From NCBI GenBank assembly GCA_002633025.1, contig NMRB01001357.1:1-64000 (forward strand): a DNA stretch of 64,000 nucleotides, given 5' to 3'. The stretch's first letter is position 1. Each line of letters begins with the position of its first letter. This document shows positions 53,743-64,000 of this stretch, one piece after another. The notes under the pieces were generated by a model that was not told where the DNA came from, searched no databases, and saw nothing but the letters and a program-made list of their open reading frames with translations. A program made the position numbers and the translations under genes. Origin of the DNA: Notospermus geniculatus. Taxonomy: Eukaryota > Nemertea > Pilidiophora > Heteronemertea > Lineidae.

Positions 53743-56700
53743 NATCTGATTTGGAAAGCTTACCAGGATGTGATTCTACAGGGATGACAGGAGTTAGCCG
53801 AAAGATCCTCACGTATCAAGTCTCCGAAAAGATGTCCTGTGATGGTCCCAAGGAGAGAGTGATAGCATTGCCAACCAGAGTGAAAGAAGTTCCTGGATTG
53901 CAAGAAATCAGGGAAACGTTGGAGAGAGATTTTAAGGACTGTGCAGCAATACAAGGAGAAACGGCCAAGATTTCTCAGGATGATAAAAGATTCATGCAGA
54001 TCCTAGAAGAAGGGATACACCAGCGCTCGGATGGTCATTATGAAATGCCGCTACCGCTAAAAGAGACAGTGAAACTTAAAGCCAATCGAGGTCAAGCGTT
54101 GCAACGCCTTCAACAATTAAAAAAACGGCTGGACAGCGATGTCACCTACCGCACCCACTACCGGAAATTCATGTCAGACATGCTGGAAAAAGGTCATGCA
54201 TCCAAGGTGCCACCTGAAGAGATAGAACAAAATGAGCAAGTGTGGTATATACCCCACTTCGGGGTATATCACCCCCAGAAGAAGGATAGACCCGATTTGA
54301 CGAATTCCTTGGTCGGCGTGCTATGTCGTTTCAGAGAGGAGCCAATAGCCTTCATCGGAGATGTAGAGAAGATGTTCCATCAGTTTTATGTGAATGAAGA
54401 CCAGAGAGATCTACTGAGGTTCTTATGGTGGGAAGGAGACGACTTTGAAGGAGAACCCAGCGAGTTCCGTATGAATGTACACTTATTCGGCGCTAAGTCC
54501 TCTCCTGGGTGTGCTAGTTTTGGATTGAAACAACTTGCCAGTGATCGCGAGAAGGAATTTGGTGAAGACACAAGGGACTTCATCCACCGCAACCTTTACG
54601 TAGACGACGGGTTAAAATCTGTAGGTACAGCCGAGCAAGCTATCAGTCTGATACAGAGAACCACCAAGCTTTGCCAGAAGGCCGGAGTGCGACTCCACAA
54701 GTTCGTGTCAAACTCATCTGAAGTTTTGAGTTCCATACCACCAGAGGACCGGGGAGAAGGAGTCAAGGATCTGTCGATGGATGATTCACACATTGAGAGG
54801 GCACTGGGTGTTTACTGGTGTGTTGGTTCGGATACGCTGCAGTTTAGAATTTTGCTGAAGGATCGCCCACTCACACGAAGAGGAATTCTGTCAACAATCG
54901 GATCTATCTATGATCCCTTAGGTCTAGTAGCACCGGTCTTACTAAAGGGCAGACAGATTCTACAAACACTTTGCAGAGAAAAGGCAGATTGGGATTCGCC
55001 GATATCAGATGAGTTGAGGACGCAGTGGGATCGCTGGAGAAAAGAGTTAATGAAGTTGGAGGAACTACGCACCCCTAGATGTCTCGTCCCACAAGACTTT
55101 GGAAAGGTGAAAACCTGTGAGATTCACCTGTTCTCAGATGCTAGCAACGATGGATATGGTCAGAGTTCATATCTCAGAGTGGTGAATGAACGGGGACAAG
55201 TTTATGTCAGTTTCCTGATGGGCAAGTCTCGCGTGACCCCAATCAAGACAATCACAATACCACGTCTAGAGTTAACAGCAGCATTGATATCTGTTAGAGT
55301 CGGAAGCATATTGGACAAGGAACTAGATATAGCGAAAAGGGCTGAAAGGTTTTACTGGACGGATAGCATGGTAACCCTAGGATACATCACAAATGACTCC
55401 CGAAGGTTCCACACGTTTGTTGCCAATAGAGTGGAGCAGATAAAGGCCAAGACAAGGAATGAGGAGTGGAGACACGTTGCAGGGAAAGACAATGTCGCGG
55501 ATGAAGCATCACGTGGTGTCTCAGCCGAAAGTTTGGTGAATGGAACAGCCAGATGGTTGAAGGGACCGGAGTTTCTGTGGGAGACGACCCTTCCTGACAG
55601 ACCAGAAGTTGAGCATCCGATCCTTCCAGAAGATCCAGAAGTCAAAAAGTCGACAGTTCGAGTCACAGCAGTAAAGCCAGCTAACTTTGAGGCCAGCAGA
55701 TTGGACCGTTTTTCATCATGGGAGCGTATGAAAAAAGCCGTGGCTACATGTCTCCAATACAAGACCAGACTGAAGAACAAGATACGTGGCGTTAAAGCTG
55801 TGCTACCACCAGTGAGTGTCCAGGATCTGAAGTTAGCAGAAACAGAGATTATCAAGGCAGTGCAGAGAGATGCATTTGCAGAAGAAATAGATGTACTCAG
55901 AAAGCTCAATTTGAACAAGGACACTGTGGAGGACAACCAACTGGCCCGGCACAGAAACCTAACGATAAAGAAGTCATCTTCGGTGTATAAGCTAGACCCA
56001 TTCCTAGATGATAATGGTGTTCTAAGAGTTGGAGGTCGCATAAAGAGAGCGGAACTACCTACAGAAGTCAAGCATCCAGTGATCCTGCCTAAGTCATCCC
56101 ATGTCGCGACTTTGATCATACGTTACCACCACGAGCGAGTACAGCATGGAGGTCGAGGAATGACCATGAACGCCATACGAGAAGATGGATTCTGGATTAC
56201 TGGTTGCAGAGGAGCAGTGTGCAGCCTCATCGCCAAATGTACCATTTGTCGGAAACTTCATGGCAGCCACCAGCAGCAAAAAATGGCCGACCTGCCAGCA
56301 GATCGATTGGAGCCAGCTCCCCCCTTCACCTATTGTGGAGCAGACGTCTTTGGCCCATGGTACATAAAAGAGGGACGAAAAGTGCTCAAGCGTCAAGCAG
56401 TCATCTTCACATGTCTGGCTATGAGGGCCGTACACATCGAAACTCTGAATACGATGTCCACAGATTCGTTCATCAGTGCACTCAGAAGACTGATTTCTAT
56501 CAGAGGCCCCATACAACGTTTGCGGTGTGACCAAGGAACTAATTTTGTGGGAGCTGAAAACGAGCTGCAGCAGGCATGGAAAGAAATCGATGAAGAAAAG
56601 GTGAGAGAAGCCCTTCTCAAGGAAGGTTGTGACGTGGAATTTTGCAAGAACGTTCCTAAGGCAAGCCACCATGGCGGTATTTGGGAGAGACAAATTCGCT

Positions 56701-57305
56701 CTGTCAGACGTATCTTATCGGCGATGCTGCGGAACTGTGGTTCGCAACTAGATGACGAATCTCTTCGAACTCTCCTATATGAAGCCATGGCTATTATCAA
56801 TAGCCGTCCCCTGACAGTAGACAATCTTGAGGACCCGATGTCGCTCCAGCCTTTGTCTCCGAACAGATTGCTCACCATGAAATCCAGAGTAGTCTTGCCA
56901 CCTCCAGGGAGTTTTCCGAGTCAAGACCTGCTTCTAAAGAAAAGATGGCGCCGAGTCCAGCATCTGGCTAATGAATTTTGGAACCAGTGGAAGAAAGAGT
57001 ACGTCACCAACTTGCAAACAAGACAGAAATGGAGTGAGAAGCAAAGGAATCTGAAAGTCGGGGATATTGTTCTCATGAATGATGACAACGCACCGAGAAA
57101 TCTATGGAAGCTCGGAAGAGTGGACAAGACAACTGTTGACGAGGACGGACACACCCGTAAAGTTCGATTAGCCGTAGGAGACAGAGGACTGAATGACAAG
57201 GGGGAACGAGTTCAAAACATTAGTTACTTCGATCGACCAGTGCAGAAGTTAGTTCTTATTCAGGAAAATGAGGAAACCCGGAAAATCCCGGCCGAGGAGC
57301 CTTAG
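53712..57305 (+). mobile_element. pol: BEL/Pao retrotransposon pol ORF (RT, RNase H, integrase), 5-prime truncated
   Basis: An uninterrupted 1,197-codon frame. After the N (residue 11) come reverse transcriptase with VWYIPHFGVYHP (about 176), a catalytic Asp near 217 and YVDD at 296-299; an RNase H-like part with LFSDASNDGYG (Asp 476) and YWTDSM; a linker; an integrase with a HHCC zinc site (HHERVQHGG and CTIC, about 800-845) and a D, D, E triad near 878, 940 and 992; and a C-terminal domain with KVGDIVLMNDDNAPRNLW. This order and the A17/DUF1759-like context define BEL/Pao. Gag, protease and LTRs are absent. The first 10 codons before the N are probably not part of it. The intact frame suggests a young insertion. 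Confidence 0.9.
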
Positions 57306-57338
57306 GAAACCCGGAAAATCCCGGCTGAGGAGCCTTAG
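57269..57338 (+). repeat. 34-bp tandem duplication over the pol stop codon
   Basis: GAAACCCGGAAAATCCCGGC followed by GAGGAGCCTTAG occurs twice; the first copy ends the frame with TAG. Confidence 0.8.
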
Positions 57339-57859
57339 TAGTTTTGTGAAAAAATAATGTGAATGTGAGCCCGAGTCGCATCTTAAATGGGTGAAGTGCT
57401 AGCAACCTCTCCCCATCGGTTGTTTCGCTGTGATTTTTCAAAATTTGGCCTCAAAGATAAAACAAAAGAGCTAATTAGTCATTTATGTTATCAAAAATAA
57501 TGTCTATTGCCCTTCATTCATCCCTCCAAGTTTAAGAAACATAACTTGACAGGGATCCCAAATGGGGAATTTGATCTTAAACCCCCATGACCTTTCTATT
57601 GCTTTTTTCTGCTTGATCAAGGTAAATAAATCTTTCGCCGAATTATCGTCTGCTTCATCAAAATTGGAGAAAACTTTGGCAGAAGGTATCGTCTGCAAGA
57701 TCAAAGTGGCGAAAACTTCGGCAGAAGACTCTTAATTGTACTGGGTTGGTGCTAATCAAGTTCTAGTAGGTCAGAGCGATCTCAAAATGGGACTTCTGCG
57801 TGGAAAGTTAAATGACTGGTGTCATGTTTGTAAGACATCTTGAGGATTATCTTACTTAC
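57339..57859. other. Retrotransposon 3-prime flank and IMMP1L intron
   Basis: No LTR is identifiable because no second copy is present for comparison. GGCAGAAGGTATCGTCTGCA-like words repeat near 57680 and 57720. Confidence 0.4.
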
Positions 57860-57971
57860 AAATCGGTAGCAACCGTTCCCTAAATGTACCCTGTCTCCTT
57901 CAGTGGCAGTGACACGCTTGCAGATCTGCTGGGCGGGGTTCAGCGGGGACTGACTGATCACAACGTCGCCT
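57860..57971 (-). CDS. IMMP1L: IMMP1L exon with the catalytic lysine region
   Basis: A 112-nt exon on the minus strand (acceptor TTACTTTAG, donor TTT|GTAAGT). With the two bases from the previous exon it encodes RGDVVISQSPLNP, QQICKRVTATEGDRV and HLGNGCYRF. ICKRV-x3-EGD is the S26 box carrying the general-base Lys (about residue 83). IMMP1L is one of two catalytic subunits of the mitochondrial inner-membrane peptidase, which removes sorting signals in the intermembrane space. The exon ends in phase 0 and the remaining third of the protein, normally containing a WLEGDN-like box, was not found in the window. Confidence 0.85.
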
Positions 57972-58198
57972 CTAAAGTAAAGAATGGAGAGAAATGAGGC
58001 CAAGTGGTAAGAACAGATTGAAGATTCGATAAACCAAATTTTAAATGATGACTTCTTATAGATTGTCCTCTGTAATTGTGTTACTGTCTTCTCAAACCAG
58101 GCCACAGCCAATCTGGCAGGCTGTGAGTTTGCCCAGTTAGTTCTCTGAGAAACTATTCGTTTTTGAGAGACAAGCAAATTATTTCTCCGGCGCAGCTC

Positions 58199-59113
58199 CA
58201 GTGCTCGAAAAGTCGCCGAAGGCGACCCTCGCCAGTTGGCGACAAGGTTGAAAAGGTCACTCGCCACTCCGGCGCGCCGTAGGCGCGCGCCGGCGGGGGG
58301 TCTGGGGGGCCTCCCCCAGAAAAATTTGGATTTTTAAAGCTCTCAGATGCGATTTCCCAGTATCTGAGAAGAAAATTTCATCGAAATGACAGCTACAAAT
58401 TTTCGTTTAAAATGCATAAAATCCCCGTAGATCAATGATGATGATGGTCAGATCTTAAATGAAATAAAATTTCGTCGAAGTTACCAAATCTGCAACGCAG
58501 ACGTCGGAAGTTGCCGAGGAAAGGCCGAAGATTGACGAACTGGGGTATGTATAAAAACAAACTCTGGGCACTTGCTGGCGGATCGAGGTAGCAGAAAAGG
58601 TCTGTAAATGATCACTACAGAGAAGGATATCCTTGGACTTGGCCAGATTATGATACATAAGCAAGTTTTTGGATTAAATAATTTATATAATTGCATAAAT
58701 GAAATCTTTAGTGGATACTAACTGCACGCCTTTGCTTTGTGCTTGTTCTATTTCGTTCCCGCGCACATTCGAGGAATCGATCGCAGCGCCCCAAAAGTCC
58801 TCTGGCTTAGTTCAAAATTTGGCCACAGCGATGATTTTGGGGGCGCTGCGATCGATTGATTCCAATTTCGATGTTGGTTACCGTGCCGACATGGCCGACG
58901 AAGCTTCTTTTGGCGCCATTGGGGTTATGTCTGCATTTCTTGCGCCAAGGCCTTATTTTCAAAAGTGTGCTTTCACAAATATCATTTGGCGAATTATATC
59001 TTCAAAAATTGTAAATTTTATTCGCCAAATGGCGTCCTGCCTTCGTAAACAACTCGCCAAGTGTAAATTCCTGGTCGCCAATGGCGAGTAAAATAGCTAC
59101 TTTTCGAGCACTG
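58199..59113. mobile_element. 915-bp inverted-repeat DNA transposon in an IMMP1L intron
   Basis: Ends CAGTGCTCGAAAAGT and reverse complement; AGCTC lies on both sides (58194-58198 and 59114-59118). A CAGTG start suggests hAT, but the duplication is 5 rather than 8 bp. The ends are rich in GGCGA words and the left has a GGCGCGCGCCGG block. It stops 21 nt from the donor of the next exon. Confidence 0.75.
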
Positions 59114-59134
59114 AGCTCTGGATGTCCCACATAC

Positions 59135-59223
59135 CTGGTTATTGACCAGCACCTGACGCTCAAGGCTTCAGATAGGATAAACTCCCTTGTTGCGATTGTT
59201 GGTTGCATGGAGGGCCCCTCACA
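59135..59223 (-). CDS. IMMP1L: IMMP1L exon with the catalytic serine
   Basis: An 89-nt exon (acceptor ATTTTTCAG, donor CCAG|GTATGT) encoding CEGPSMQPTIATREFILSEA then LSVRCWSITR. GPSMQPT is the S26 signal-peptidase serine box; Ser is about residue 40 from the first Met. It joins the N-terminal exon in phase 0 and the lysine exon in phase 2, giving an Arg codon at the junction. Both catalytic residues are therefore intact. Confidence 0.9.
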
Positions 59224-59966
59224 CTGAAAAATATGAAATCAATTTCAATCAAACACAAAATAAGATATTTGAGTCAAAATTACAGGATGGAAAGCTAAAA
59301 GCTTGATTTTCCTGCCTGGAGGTCAAGAAAAACTGATAAAACCTCTGCAAAGACAAAAGTACTCATGATCTTCAATAAGTAGGTTCAGGACACTCCGAAA
59401 TCATTCCGCTAATGAGCAGCCCATTAACGAGCTGCCAACATAACCAATTAGTCTGTAAGTGAACCGTTGTGTAGTCTTAATGATGATGTTCTCGTTTAAA
59501 AATAGTAGATACGGAGGATGATCCAGTGATAATAGTCTGGTAGCTTATTAGTATGCCCAATTTAGAGATACTCAAATGTCAACGAGTTCAGACTGGCCTG
59601 ACAGATTCAGCATGCCAAGCTCCCATTGGTTTTCGTCAGAGCAGTCTGGGGATGAGTCCAAACACCTGGGTGTTCCTGGATGAGATTCAGCAACAGGATC
59701 AGGAGCAGTTTTTTCTCAACTTTGTACACCATGGGCCAAGAATATGGAGTATTATGCGCGACCTCCCTTTGACAGCTCAGGTTTTCTCTACACTCTGTTT
59801 TCCTCCTGTTCTCCATTTTTGCCCAATACTATATTTTTAGGCCCCCAAGTTGTTCAAATCTCAACCATCTTGACCTAGTGTCTGTGTGGGAGAGAATAGA
59901 TCCTTTAAAAAAAAACAGGGCAAGGGGTACGCTCATGGGTGCACATACCACCTCGTTCAAAACGTT

Positions 59967-60465
59967 GCATCATAAAGGAATCAACCATAAAGGTTCAACT
60001 GACAAATTTAGCATTTTATAAATGTGGACAATATGCCTTTAAAACCCAACAGATTTGCATTCTGACGTTTCCATGTGATAGGCAAGACCCTTCTGCACAT
60101 TCACTGCAAATTTTGTTGAATTCCGACTAGTTGATCTTATGATACAAAAGGTCTGAATTAATGAGAACCCCACGAACGATGTGTGTTCAGGGTCATCGGT
60201 GTACATTTGAATAGGCTGACGTACATTTGTACATGGAACACTAATTGTGCTGAAAATAGCTCAGTTATCGTCAGAAATGGAATTCAAAGCATCATGTTGG
60301 CAGGTTCATGTACCTCTTCACCACAAAAAAAGTTGAAGCTCGTGCCTATTACGTAAAGTCAAAATTCAGGCAGTGAGAGACATCTGGTGGCAACAAAGGA
60401 AGTGTCTCCCTCAGTAAGCTCATCGTTCGCAGTTAAACCTTTATGGTTGATTCCTTTATGGTTGC
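59967..60465. repeat. ~500-bp fold-back, 35-bp ends
   Basis: GCATCATAAAGGAATCAACC and CATAAAGGTT at the left pair with AACCTTTATGGTTGATTCC and TTTATGGTTGC at the right. It lies in the IMMP1L intron. Confidence 0.7.
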
Positions 60466-60951
60466 ATTCATTTTGATAATAAAACATGAAGAAGCAGGTC
60501 AGAGGAACCTGGACAATAGATGTAACCTTGTTTATAAGTGCTTTCCAGGCAACAGGCTGGCATAATGACTGTCTGATTTTAGATCAATATAGAAAAAACT
60601 TCTCCATTAAGATTTTGAACTTTGATATTTGTGACTTGATTCAATGTCAAGATGTTATCTTCTTGGTAAAAGGACACAAGAGAGAAAAGATGGTGAAAGG
60701 TTGAAATAAAGAAGAAGTGTTTGAGGCCCATTTCAGGAGGTTACAATGTATGTCACGTAAAATAAACTAAAACCAAAACCGGTAATTCACTTCAGATCTA
60801 GGTCAGCAAGTACATTTAGACAATCAGATGAAAAGCAGTGTCTGCTCGAGTGGTGCAGGGTAAACAGTGATGCCTTTCACCTCTGACATTGTGGGTGCAA
60901 TTCCCCGGTTGGCTAATACATGTAATGTGAAGAAGGTCGATAAAGAACCAG

Positions 60952-61079
60952 GGACCTTATTCACGAAGCTCCCATAACTTACGGGAGTGTGCAAACTATT
61001 GTTCTTTTGCGGACAACCTGTTGTTCACAATCAGCCTGACAAAGGATTTGCGTACCCCCGGGCTTTGTGAATAAGGTCC
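60952..61079. mobile_element. 128-bp MITE with CAG duplication
   Basis: Ends GGACCTTATTCACGAAGC and reversed match CTTTGTGAATAAGGTCC; CAG on both sides (60949-60951 and 61080-61082). Related by end sequence to the GGCC-ATATTCATAAAG group. Confidence 0.8.
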
Positions 61080-61082
61080 CAG

Positions 61083-62289
61083 TTCCTCAAAGCCTGTGCT
61101 TGCGAGACGATCCCTGACTGAGGGTGAGTGTCACTCTGCCATGAGGTGAAAGTACAGCAAAATTCAACAACAAACAAATGTTGTTTCCTCTCTGGCACGT
61201 CTGGGCAAAAAAGTACATGAAACTTCTGCTCCACACCTGCTGGCTAGACTAGACGCGGCTCTGAAAGCAGTCTTCAAGACATCCCACCCTTCACTCCCGT
61301 CAGAAGTAAGAACTCGGCCACGAGGGAGGTATGCAGGCAAGACACTGGCATTGGCTGCAAGGCATTCACAATCAATTCTCTTATCTTTGTTGAAAACACC
61401 TGTAATTTTACTCGGCCAATGATGAACTCTTGGTATTTACCGGTACCACAGACTTCAGTAAAAAGTTGTGACAAGTAATTGCACTCACCATTACCGTGTA
61501 AAAACAAAGCTACAGGTACCGCAAGTTTGTCTAGCGCTGATTAAACATCGATTGAGAGGAATCTGACCATCGTTTATTGTGCACCTGACTTGCATCATGC
61601 CTCCGATAATTTATAAAATCAACCGGGAATTGATTCACGTATTAAACATAATCAATAGTTTTTCATTTTCCCTTGAACGGACGTAAACAACATAACAGCA
61701 TCCGCATACGTCGCCAACAGGATGTATTCCATGGGGCTCAGTCATTGATTATCTCTTTGAGTTGGAAGTACAAAGAGTCAAAAATCAATAATCTGAAAAA
61801 CACCCAGATTCCTTGAACACGTTGAAACCTAAGAATTCTGTGAATAATAGCAAATGACAGGTTATTTATCACTTGTATGCATTTACTTCCATTGTTTTTA
61901 ATTTTTATATAAAATTCCGTGAAAGAGCAGTGCAAAGCTTCTGAACACCCTAGGCCTCTCAGTCTCAACAGACTTGTCTACCTTTCCTGTTCGAAATTTG
62001 ATAGCTTTCCATTGATTGAAATTTTGCAAGCAGGCATATTACATAGTTAATGGACTGCATGCCTCTGATATCGACAATCATAAGTAATTTGCACCAGATA
62101 CAAAGTGACCTCAAAAATGCCACAGCCAAGGAGTATGTGGTCTATTTTTATGCAGTACATGATGAAAAGTGAAGGTTGCATTTGAGATTTTTTGGGCTTT
62201 GGGGAAAGGGCCTATGACAATACCGCACAGGATGGGGCGTATATCTAAATTATCCAAACTTCTTGGTTTCAAAGGTATTTGCCACGTAC
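61083..62289. other. IMMP1L intron, no further feature
   Basis: No exon or repeat recognised in the rest of this intron. Confidence 0.45.
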
Positions 62290-62394
62290 CTGTATTGGGC
62301 GACCAATCATCTCAAGACTGATATGCGTCAGACACCCATATTTCACCACGTTGAACACCAACGTGCCTGATCGCCGCAACATGCTGCCCCACAT
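62290..62394 (-). CDS. IMMP1L: IMMP1L first coding exon
   Basis: On the minus strand ATG 62394 gives MWGSMLRRSGTLVFNVVKYG then CLTHISLEMIGRPIQ and a consensus donor (ACAG|GTACGT), phase 0. A second ATG at 62382 (MLRR) matches the usual start of the family better, so the true start is one of these two. The hydrophobic stretch after the basic start is the N-terminal anchor in the mitochondrial inner membrane. The exon continues upstream in frame without stop to an acceptor at 62437-62439, so 62395-62436 is probably 5-prime UTR. Confidence 0.8.
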
Positions 62395-62668
62395 CGTGCC
62401 CCACTCAGCGGCGTACGTCAGATAGTAGGGAAGCCCCTGAAATCGTGAAAGACAAAATTGTGAAAAAAGACACAGGTTTTATTTGTTTGTTGTTCTGTTT
62501 CATGGAATTTGACTGATGCCATGAATACTCACAGTCACTCACTGTACTGTAAACCCTGCATTTCTGCAGCTTTCAATTACATGAGCACGAGCACATGAAG
62601 ACCCGTCTTGGGTAAACTTTGGTGCATACATGTATTTGAGATTTTTTAAAATGAGCACCTTATACTAT

Positions 62669-62866
62669 TCTAGTGGACCTTTGTGAAGTGTTTTTTTTGC
62701 ACATATCGAACCATTCATTGAAGGGGAGAGAAAGAAATTTGTTCATATCAGCAGACATTGTATACACGGCATGTAAAATGAGTCGGCTGATTTGTAACAT
62801 GAATGCTTAGTGACGTCACTGAAGTATGACCTGAAAAAGCAGACAGCAATTTGCCATTCAGAATCA
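62669..62866 (+). repeat. ~200-bp direct repeat, copy 1
   Basis: Matches 63365-63575 at roughly 85-90 percent, including GCATGTAAAATGAGTCGGCT and TCACTGAAGTATGACCTGAA. Non-coding. Confidence 0.75.
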
Positions 62867-63341
62867 TTAGGAAATCTTTGCCCCAGGAATTTTGTTGAAA
62901 AAATACAGAGCCCTCTATTGCCCGATTATGAAGCGAATCTTTTCAAACTCAGTCGAGCGTGAGCCGTTTGGCACACTTGAGTTCCCAGTCTGCTTAATCG
63001 CTCTGGCTGTTGAATTTCGAGCCTCCCTCCCTGTGGTAGCCAACATGAGGTCTGGGCATAATCACTCAAAATGGTCTATTCTACAGTTCCCATGGCATCA
63101 TCATCAAACATCATCGTAATGATTCGAAAGCTAACTAACATCAGAATTCATGTCTAACTTATGAATAAAATCCATCTGCAGAAAGTTGAGTTATTAGCCA
63201 AAACTTGCCTCAAGATTTGCCGAAATTCTAACCAAGATGGCGGCCGTAGGCGTACTGCTAAAATCCACTCAAAATTTGCAGGAATTTTCCTTCTCACACA
63301 GCTCAAATCACATTTCTAATCGCAACCAATGTTTTCTGGGN
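62867..63341. other. Non-coding sequence ending at an N
   Basis: No gene seen. The N at 63341 is 24 bases before the second repeat copy. Confidence 0.4.
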
Positions 63342-63364
63342 ACACCTTATACGTGTACAATTAG

Positions 63365-63575
63365 TGGACCTTCGCGAAGTGTTTTTTTGCACATAGGCCT
63401 ATCTTTAACCATCCATTCAAGGGGGAGAGAAAGAAGCTTTTTCATATCAGCAGACATCAGAGGAACGACAATTATACGGCATGTAAAATGAGTCAGCTGA
63501 TTTGTAACATGAATGCTTACAGTGATGTCACTGAAGTATGACCTGAAAAAGCAGACCAGCAATTTGCCATTCAGA
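63365..63575 (+). repeat. ~200-bp direct repeat, copy 2
   Basis: Second copy of 62669-62866, just after the N at 63341. Confidence 0.75.
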
Positions 63576-64000
63576 ATAACCTATTCACACCACAATAATT
63601 GAAGTGATGACGTCAGTGCCAGGCAACTGACCTTAGTCGAGGCTAAAATGCATGGTACGATATAATTTGAGAGAATAGCCCCTTGGCAAAACTGATAATC
63701 GAACACATGACCTATGGCATCAAAAGGCACTCAGCCATCTGAGCCCGACCAAGTCCACCAAAATGCATGTCAATGTTGTTATATGGCTTAACTCACGAAA
63801 ACAGCAACATTTGGCATTTTGAAAATATGCTTACCTCATGCAGGACACAGCATACAGCAATCCTTTTGTTTTAATAATTACCAAGCAAGAATATGGGATT
63901 TGAAAAATGTCGGGAGAAGAGCATTTGCAAAGTACAGACAGAACAATGACAAACACACCCTCAGCTTCGAGCTGTTGGAAGCAATGTGCTGACAGACTGA
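63576..64000. other. No recognisable gene
   Basis: No supported coding or repeat feature to the end of the window. Confidence 0.4.

Noticed and set aside
56094-56693. 199-codon minus-strand frame under the retrotransposon
   Set aside because: A shadow of the integrase coding sequence on the other strand.
59553-59840. 95-codon open frame between IMMP1L exons
   Set aside because: Opposite strand to the gene, no motif, no splice support; a parallel minus-strand frame is equally open.

Overview
The window is metazoan nuclear DNA: GT-AG introns, phase 1-1 extracellular module exons, a mitochondrial protease gene with introns, a BEL/Pao retrotransposon and a very dense population of small inverted-repeat transposons. 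Gene content, repeat style and an extracellular gene built of short shuffled modules suggest a marine deuterostome invertebrate (amphioxus, or possibly a hemichordate or echinoderm). This is inference; no single feature fixes the species.

Coding content is small. On the + strand I join a secreted-protein gene from splice sites and phase: a signal-peptide exon (16981-17038), a Ser/Thr-rich linker exon (31736-31783), a PAN/Apple-like exon (35520-35735), a 12-nt micro-exon (37699-37710), eight 50-51-nt exons each encoding one Cys-x5-Trp-x6-Cys loop (38313-43911) and another 12-nt micro-exon (46197-46208). Every junction is phase 1, so any exon of normal length can be skipped or duplicated without changing frame. 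A separate PAN-like exon lies at 6275-6508. On the - strand the first three coding exons of an IMMP1L-type mitochondrial inner-membrane signal peptidase lie at 62394-57860; its C-terminal exons are not visible. A possible exon with a frameshifted tandem copy lies at 14469-15004, and broken pieces of a coiled-coil gene at 21446-22665.

Almost everything else is mobile or fold-back DNA. (1) At least a dozen elements are flanked by TTAA or a one-base variant and most begin AGC or AGG. (2) A second group has GGNC(N)ATATTCATAAAG-like ends and 3-bp target duplications. (3) Two hairpin elements (34.7 and 45.0 kb) have 12-14-bp duplications. (4) Hairpins ending in AATAGGGAGGTTTCG lie in introns of the secreted-protein gene. 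(5) A 145-bp-period tandem repeat occurs at 40.7 kb and, in opposite orientation, at 51.4-52.5 kb. Several insertions can be proved from within the window because a paralogous copy keeps the empty target site.

Layout: 0-16 kb is nested fold-back elements with one PAN exon; 16.9-46.2 kb is the secreted-protein gene, its introns full of nested elements including two near-identical copies of a 2-2.5-kb element (19.4-21.4 and 23.5-26.0 kb); 46-53 kb is repeats; 53.7-57.3 kb is the BEL/Pao ORF; 57.8-62.4 kb is IMMP1L; 62.6-64 kb has a duplicated non-coding segment. Single N bases at 21445, 40331, 53743 and 63341 all sit at or near repeat junctions and may mark assembly joins. Repeat edges are read by eye and are good to a few bases only where target duplications are given.
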